Positions 27,352 through 32,500 of a DNA stretch of 32,500 nucleotides are shown one piece after another. A program made the translations under genes and the position numbers. The number at the start of each line of letters is the position of its first letter. The first letter of the stretch is position 1. The notes beneath the pieces are model-generated. The model was not told the origin of the DNA. It worked only from the letters and a program-made list of their open reading frames with translations, and ran no database searches. Source of the DNA: Mesostigma viride (Eukaryota > Streptophyta > Mesostigmatophyceae > Mesostigmatales > Mesostigmataceae); contig RPFO01000104.1 of the NCBI GenBank assembly GCA_009746045.1, forward strand, positions 3,724,666 to 3,757,165. Direction: 5' to 3'.

Positions 27352-27640
27352 CTGGCGGAGCGTGTGGGGAGGAAGTGCACAACCCAAGCGAGCAAGCAGC
27401 GGGGCCAGGGGGGGAAACGAAAAAAGTAGGGACTTGTTACTTGTAGGGCGTTGGTGCTGGGGGTGGACAGCACGCAAGCAGCGCGACCACATGGAGAGTG
27501 GCGAGCAATACCAGGACTCCTGATAACTTCTAGTACAAGTTTTACTAATTATTATTTACATAGTTCTGATACAACAGGTGTTTTCTGGGGGGGACTCTAA
27601 CAAAAAAACAGTTCTCAATTGTAAGAGCATTAAGTCCGGA

Positions 27641-27708
27641 AACAGTGCGATATATCGCACTGTTTGACTAGCGGTGGCGCGGCGCTAACTACCGGAGCGC
27701 CGCGCCAC
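27641..27708. repeat. Two adjacent strong hairpins
   Basis: A perfect 24-base palindrome with the arm AACAGTGCGATA lies at 27641-27664. Nine bases later is a GC-rich inverted repeat with perfect 12-base arms (GTGGCGCGGCGC at 27674-27685 and its complement at 27697-27708) around an 11-base loop. Both lie in the intron 27352-31723. They may mark the end of a mobile element, but no terminal repeat or transposase was found. Confidence 0.85.
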
Positions 27709-28238
27709 ACGCGACGGAGGGAATCGTCCGGTGGGTCTGGGAACACTTAGGGACGAAGGTGATGCATAGGTTTGGGGGTTATATTCGCCATAGCCTGGTA
27801 ATTACAACGTGTATTGAGACAGTATCACGTGACTTTGGCGGGAAATTTTCACTCGCGCGCGTGCATCAAGATAAGGCTGCCAACGTGCCGTTATCATGGA
27901 AATTTTGCGTCTCGCGGCCAGAAATGGAAATCAGAATGTTGCTCAGAATGACGATGCATGGTTTTTGTAGGTCAGGTACGGCCAGATATATAGGGTTGGG
28001 AAAATAGAGGTAGGAAAATAGTGCTTCTTGGTTGTCAGTGCCAGATATGCCATCGCTTACCACATGTCGATTTTCTCCTTATGGCCGGGCAATCTGCGCC
28101 AGCACGGGCATTTGGGTACAGGACGTCAGCTGCAGCATTTGCTGGGAATGCGGACGCGTTTAGTGGCCATCTTTGCTCGGAACAGCAACCTATTAGTCAT
28201 GGTGGATCATGCAGTATGTGGCTATGGCGGCTTATGCC

Positions 28239-28563
28239 CTATGATCCTTAGTATGTGTGAGATATGAGGCCACTTTTGGCAGCCCTATGATCCTTAGTAT
28301 GTGTGAGATATGGGGGCACTTTTGGCAGCCCTATGATCCTTAGTATGTGTGAGATATGAGGCCACTTTTGGCAGCCCTGTGATCCTTAATATGTGTGAGA
28401 TATGGGGGCACTTTTGGCAGCCCTATGATCCTTAGTATGTGTGAGATATGGGGGCACTTTTGGCAGCCATATGATCCTTAGTATGTGTGAGATATGAGGC
28501 CACTTTTGGCAGCCCTGTGATCCTTAATATGTGTGAGATATGGGGGCACTTTTGGAAGCCCTA
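28239..28563. repeat. 46 bp minisatellite, seven copies of two variants
   Basis: The unit CTATGATCCTTAGTATGTGT... is 46 bases long and repeats seven times. Variants differ at GAGGCCAC or GGGGGCAC and at TTAGTATG or TTAATATG. The order is A, B, A, B', B, A, B', which indicates duplication of multi-unit blocks as well as single units. It lies in the same 4.4 kb intron. Confidence 0.92.
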
Positions 28564-29568
28564 TGTGGCTGTTTACGTGCGCTAATGGATAAGTTTGTGG
28601 CACGGCATGGATAGCTGCTTTACGCGCGCGTAACCCACACACGTAAGTGAGCGGATAATGTTGGCCAGATGGGCTATCCGTGCGGTCTGACCCAAAGAAA
28701 GCATAGTGGCACTATCCACTGAAATTGTCTGATGTTGGTAATGAGGTTCCTGGCCCTCCCTGTCGTTGTAATTCTCTAAGGGGATTTTGCTTGCCTGAAA
28801 ATGATGTCCTTTTGCCCAACTTTGAGAGCAAACCACTTTGCGAGCAAATCTTGCAAACCACTAAATGGACTTGTGATATTATTGCATATTCTGAAAGCCC
28901 TTGAAGTGCAGATACTCCTAGCATCTTGGTTGGGGGTATTTGGAGTCGTGGCCCATGAGTTATGATTTTTTTTTCATTTTCAGGGGTCTAAAAATGCCAA
29001 AAACCCATTCCCGGACCATGGGTTAAAGCGAGAGGGGGGAGAAGGATTGCTCTGTCAAGGATACCGCTCTGGCTGGAGGTTAACAGACTTGACACAATGG
29101 TAGGTGAGGTTCGGGACAGTGTCAGATGTGTTTGTCAACATTATATTGGTGCACACAGGTTTGCTCGCCACACAGGCTTGCATTTTGATCCAGGCATGCT
29201 GGAATCATCAAATAGCCCGGTGGGTAGAGAACGAGGATACTACTATTCACAGTTATAGGGGAGCTCACAAAAGAGCTGTACTGTAGCTAAAGCTAGCTAC
29301 AGTGTTGACTTTTCTGTACATTGCCCATGGAACATGATTAGGCCCCTAACATTACTCAGAGAAACAAGGCACGGCCCTTTCCTACCCATTCCATCGCTCG
29401 TACCGACCGATCGCCTTGCCTTCCCAAGCCTTTCCACTGGCCTGGCCTACCCATTCAATCCGCACGGTTCCCAATGCGGCCTGCCCCATGCGGCCAAGAA
29501 TAACCTCGCCGCCCCGATTCCATGACTCAAGCCTGCCCCTTCCACTGCCCTCACGCACCAACCATCTT
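28564..29568. other. Intron sequence, no feature seen
   Basis: No repeat, RNA gene or protein-like ORF was found in this part of the intron. Near its right end there are CCTACCCATTC words that recur after 31530. Confidence 0.4.
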
Positions 29569-29600
29569 TTCATGTCCCACGTAGCTCCCACAAAAACCAG

Positions 29601-29685
29601 CATCTTCATTAAAACAATAAGTGGAAGCATACATGTGACACTAATTGACATGCCCGGAGGCACGCCGTTCAAGGCCCTTCATGAA
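29601..29685 (+). pseudogene. Ubiquitin-like exon, copy 1
   Basis: On the plus strand, after the acceptor-like CAAAAACCAG, the frame encodes IFIKTISGSIHVTLIDMPGG and TPFKALHE, then the donor-like GTACGT. The start matches the ubiquitin beta-hairpin (IFVKTLTGKTITLEV) in spacing and in most hydrophobic and Lys-Thr-x-x-Gly positions. Only the first third of a ubiquitin fold is present and no continuing exon was found, so it may be a relic or an exon carried by a mobile unit. It is antisense to the coiled-coil gene. Confidence 0.45.
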
Positions 29686-30180
29686 GTACGTTGCCCTAGA
29701 GGCAACCAAGACACGGGTGGGTGGGTGGGGAGCAAAGAAAGAGGCCGACAAAACCAGCCAGAGCGGCTTTTAGTCGCAAAACCTCCCTTATCCCTAGCTA
29801 ACTGACGTCATTAAACCCTTATGTTTAGTGGATGCTAGTAAGACGCTAACCGTACAGACCGGGGGTAGAATATCCCGAATCTGCACGGCTAGTATTAAAT
29901 AATGCGTAGGTTGTTCTTTTCAGGGGCACTGCACCTCACGCCCCGTTCCGCCCGGGTATAATCAACCCAAGCGCGGAACGCACATTTTATTTAATTCATT
30001 TTTCAACCATGCACTATATTGCATCTACTAATCACAAAAGCTCTAGCCAAACAGCTACGAGTAAACACTACGACCTATAAGCCGCTCATCCAGCGGCCTC
30101 TTGTTCCCGCATTCACGTATAGAAGAAACTCCGTTCAAAGAACCCCGATTCATGTCCCACGTAGCTCCCACAAAAACCAG

Positions 30181-30265
30181 CATCTTCATTAAAACAATAA
30201 GTGGAAGCATACATGTGACACTAATTGACATGCCCGGAGGCACGCCGTTCAAGGCCCTTCATGAA
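30181..30265 (+). pseudogene. Ubiquitin-like exon, copy 2
   Basis: The sequence is identical in protein reading to copy 1, with the same acceptor-like and donor-like flanks. It is followed by the 835-base X segment, which has a long Pro/Arg-rich open frame (30271-30669) without recognisable domains. Confidence 0.45.
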
Positions 30266-30276
30266 GTACGTTGCCC

Positions 30277-31111
30277 AATCACCCCCGCCCTGGCTTTCCC
30301 TTGAAGCCGCACTCCACCTTGCTCGTTGTCACAAGTGACCGCCCTGCCGCAAAACGGGAGCCCCCCCACATCGGGAGGCGTGTGCCCGGCGGCTGTGGAT
30401 GCATGGCCAGGCCCAAAAAGGCCCAGCGCATTTGCACTGCGATTGCGCACGGCCAGCCTATCATGACCCCTCTCGGGGCCCCGAGTCGGTACCGCTATGG
30501 CCGTCTCCCCATAGACCCGGGGTGCTTCGAGAAAAAACGTGGACCTAGCCCAGGCCCCGCCAGCCCGGATGCCCGAGGCCACAGCCCCAGGCACCTGGCT
30601 GAACGAGAGTCCGTTCAGCCAAGACCGCATTCCCCCCGAGGTTTCTATGCGTGGGGAAAAAATTTCTAGCTTAGGCGCTTTTCCCATCGCCGTCCCCAGC
30701 CCCAACCACCCCCCCTCGGCGGAAGGCAATTGCAAAGTTTGCTGGCCAGCAGCAATTTCCGAAGAAAAAGCCGCAGGCCGCGGACCGAGACACGGGTCGC
30801 CAGTGCCAGCCATCCGGCTCCAACCCGGGGTGCAAGCATCCCCAGGTACGGAGCACCAGCTCGCGCACTGGGCCGACCAAGCGACAGTTGAGCACCTGTC
30901 ACGGCATCCGGCCCACCAAAGACCCCAAGCTGGGGAAAAGGTGCGGACCGGAGGTAATCATTTTCTTTTCTTTTAGTTAACCGAGCGAGGAACTACGCCT
31001 GGCCGGTTAACAACTGGAAGTCTCACCACTGGCCAAGTGGCCAGTGCAACCAGTGCTTTTGGGATTTTGCTCCGCAGCACCCATAGCTGCGGCTGCCGCC
31101 GCAACGACAAC
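30277..31111. mobile_element. X segment of the duplicated unit, GC-rich, function unknown
   Basis: This GC-rich segment is present only between U and R of the second copy. Both strands have open frames over most of 30260-30813, typical of GC-rich sequence, and none looks like a known protein. A Pro/Arg/Gly-rich plus frame follows the ubiquitin-like exon. A TTCTTTTCTTTTAG acceptor-like sequence lies at about 30962-30975. Confidence 0.4.
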
Positions 31112-31530
31112 GAGCAAAGAAAGAGGCCGACAAAACCAGCCAGAGCGGCTTTTAGTCGCAAAACCTCCCTTATCCCTAGCTAACTGACGTCATTAAACCC
31201 TTATGTTTAGTGGATGCTAGTAAGACGCTAACCGTACAGACCGGGGTAGAATATCCCGAATCTGCACGGCTAGTATTAAATAATGCGTAGGTTGTTCTTT
31301 TCAGGGGCACTGCACCTCACGCCCCGTTCCGCCCGGGTATAATCAACCCAAGCGCGGAACGCACATTTTATTTAATTCATTTTTCAACCATGCACTATAT
31401 TGCATCTACTAATCACAAAAGCTCTAGCCAAACAGCTACGAGTAAACACTACGACCTATAAGCCGCTCATCCAGCGGCCTCTTGTTCCCGCATTCACGTA
31501 TAGAAGAAACTCCGTTCAAAGAACCCCGAT
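31112..31530 (+). repeat. Second copy of the 420 bp block R
   Basis: This block is nearly identical to 29730-30149 and differs by one G in a G-run. It begins GAGCAAAGAAAGAGGCCGAC and ends TCAAAGAACCCCGAT. It lacks the TG/CA ends expected of LTRs, so the direct-repeat pair is not called an LTR retrotransposon. Confidence 0.9.
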
Positions 31531-31723
31531 ACTTTTATTGAACATATCCGATCAGCTTCACCTTGCCTATCCGTTTCAGTGCCCATGCCGGCCCATTCCA
31601 TGGCAGTTGCCTACCCATTCAATAACCCTGGCAAACCCATCCATTTACCCATGCCTATCCCTTTGACGGCTTGTGCGCACCTACCGTCTTTATTATATTA
31701 AATATATTTGGACATTGACGTAC

Positions 31724-31884
31724 CCGTTGAGCTGCGACACATTCTGTAGAATGCCCGTGAGAATCGCCTGCACCTGTGGGACCACCATGGGCCTGGCGCC
31801 AAAGTCCCCAGCAGCGCCGTAGCCGGCAGGGGTGTCCCTGCTCGCCAGGAATGGCCCACTTCCGAGCAGCAGCGTTTGCAAGCC
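31724..31884 (-). CDS. Coiled-coil gene exon (161 bp)
   Basis: After GTTTCCCCCCCTGCAG the minus strand encodes GLQTLLLGSGPFLASRDTPA, a Gly/Ala-rich middle, and VPQVQAILTGILQNVSQLN plus two bases of a Gly codon before the donor GTACGT. Entry is phase 0 and exit is phase 2; the exit matches the exon starting at 27351. The long pyrimidine tract and protein-like composition support it. No domain is recognised. Confidence 0.65.
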
Positions 31885-32468
31885 CTGCAGGGGGGGAAAC
31901 AAAATAAGACATTGACGGAGCAGAATCGGAATTGGATGAGGCAGGGAATGAGGCGGGGAGATAGAGAGACGGCGGATTGCAATCAAACGAGGCAAAAGGA
32001 TTATGCAATTGGGATTCAACTATTTCTATCACGGGGAAATTTTCATCCCGATGACAAATATGGGAGGGGGAACCGTAGTCAGTCTGCCACCACTTGATGG
32101 GGGCTATCTTGTAGCGAGTTTGCCACCTCAGTTACACTGCAGATACCTCTTAGTGATGGTAGACACCCCAAAGGCATTTGAAACCACGAACACAGGAAAG
32201 GGACCACCAACAGGCAAGCAAGTGCTTGGATGCCATACCCCCCCACACCAGGCGCTCTGTTACGCAACGCTTTGGCGGGGTTCCCCCTGACCAAAACGCC
32301 AACTGACGGCCCAATGGGACACCAGAGCCAGTGCAAACTAGTTACTACAAGCTACCCACCGCCTGTACATCGCCCATCCTCACCAGCCCTTTCGCCACCA
32401 GCGCCTGAGAGACAACGACGGCAACTATCTACTGCCCCCCGCGGCACTACTGCCAAACTGTCACCCAC
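31885..32468. other. Intron at right edge, no feature seen
   Basis: The sequence has no protein-like ORF or clear repeat. It is taken as the intron between the two rightmost exons of the minus-strand gene. Confidence 0.35.
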
Positions 32469-32500
32469 GATCCAGTCATGAGCGTCTTGATCTGCTTCTG
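32469..32500 (-). CDS. Possible coiled-coil gene exon, cut by the window edge
   Basis: At the right edge the minus strand can be read as EADQDAHDWI before the donor-like GTGGGT, in phase 0 with the exon that starts at 31884. It is only ten codons inside the window, so support is weak. Confidence 0.3.

Larger units (their letters stand above)
29569..30276 (+). mobile_element. First copy of a duplicated unit: 128 bp ubiquitin-like block, 420 bp block, and start of second copy
   Basis: A 128-base block (29569-29696) is repeated at 30149-30276. A 420-base block (29730-30149) is repeated at 31112-31530. The order is U, R, U, X, R. In the first copy U and R are separated by 33 bases; in the second by 835 bases (X). 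This is best read as a tandem duplication of a U-X-R unit with X deleted from, or absent in, the first copy. The near identity (one base deleted in R) shows it is recent. Confidence 0.75.

Noticed and set aside
26290-27429. Plus-strand 379-codon ORF, Pro-rich
   Set aside because: It is the antisense of the large coiled-coil gene exon, whose phase and splice sites agree with neighbours on the minus strand.
27641-27708. Helitron 3' end
   Set aside because: A GC-rich hairpin is present, but no CTRR end follows it at the expected distance and no Rep/helicase is nearby.
30259-30813. Overlapping long ORFs on both strands of segment X
   Set aside because: They are expected in stop-poor, GC-rich sequence; the composition is Pro/Arg-rich without motifs, and no frame is preferred.
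29730-31530. LTR retrotransposon with 420 bp LTRs
   Set aside because: The repeats lack TG/CA ends, no primer-binding site or polypurine tract was seen, and no gag or pol is present; the U-R-U-X-R order fits a tandem duplication better.

Overview
This is a eukaryotic nuclear window, most likely from a green (chlorophyte) alga. That assignment is an inference from GT-AG introns, GC-rich exons, long introns full of tandem repeats and degraded LINE sequence, and a TGTAA signal after one gene. No ribosomal or organelle marker fixes the species. Two very different halves meet at about 11.2 kb.

Left half (1-11,224, all genes on +): a compact cassette of five small ORFs (A-E, 66-288 aa) followed by one large multi-exon gene (F, eight exons, about 1,840 codons). 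Only gene B is recognisable, by a C-terminal MYND zinc finger. D and E share a C-x4-C-x10-C-x2-H motif and similar 5' flanks, so they look like diverged paralogues. All seven introns inferred in F are phase 0. A 21-base, near-palindromic, GC-rich motif (GTTRCG, eight bases, CGTTTCT) occurs about 21 times between 31 and 9920, always in the sense orientation of the genes. It lies in the spacers around the small genes and in four of the seven F introns, often as part of a tandem array, and was not seen in the right-hand 21 kb. Its outer stem bases covary (A-T, G-C and G-T pairs). This motif-plus-cassette is the best candidate in the window for something undescribed.

Middle (11,225-17,779): no intact gene. 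It holds a reverse-transcriptase fragment with a YADD box and three head-to-tail, decayed copies of a dispersed repeat whose minus strand encodes an L1 ORF1-like protein.

Right half (17,780-32,500, minus strand): one long gene entering from the right edge and ending at 17,780. Up to ten exons can be joined in consistent phase. The product is a low-complexity, Gly-rich region followed by a long coiled coil spread over short exons, then a Pro/Ser-rich tail. Its introns (0.35-4.4 kb) contain a GA microsatellite, a 0.93 kb composite period-4 satellite, several minisatellites, a pair of strong palindromes, and a partly duplicated element carrying a ubiquitin-like exon. Genes F and the coiled-coil gene converge on the repeat-rich middle.

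The two genes differ in splice style: F has GTAAG-type donors and phase-0 introns only, while the coiled-coil gene has mixed donors and phases. With the AT-rich spacers, this suggests the left cassette has a separate origin (mobile or virus-like insertion, or a local gene-family island). No capsid, polymerase, integrase or transposase was recognised to prove it.
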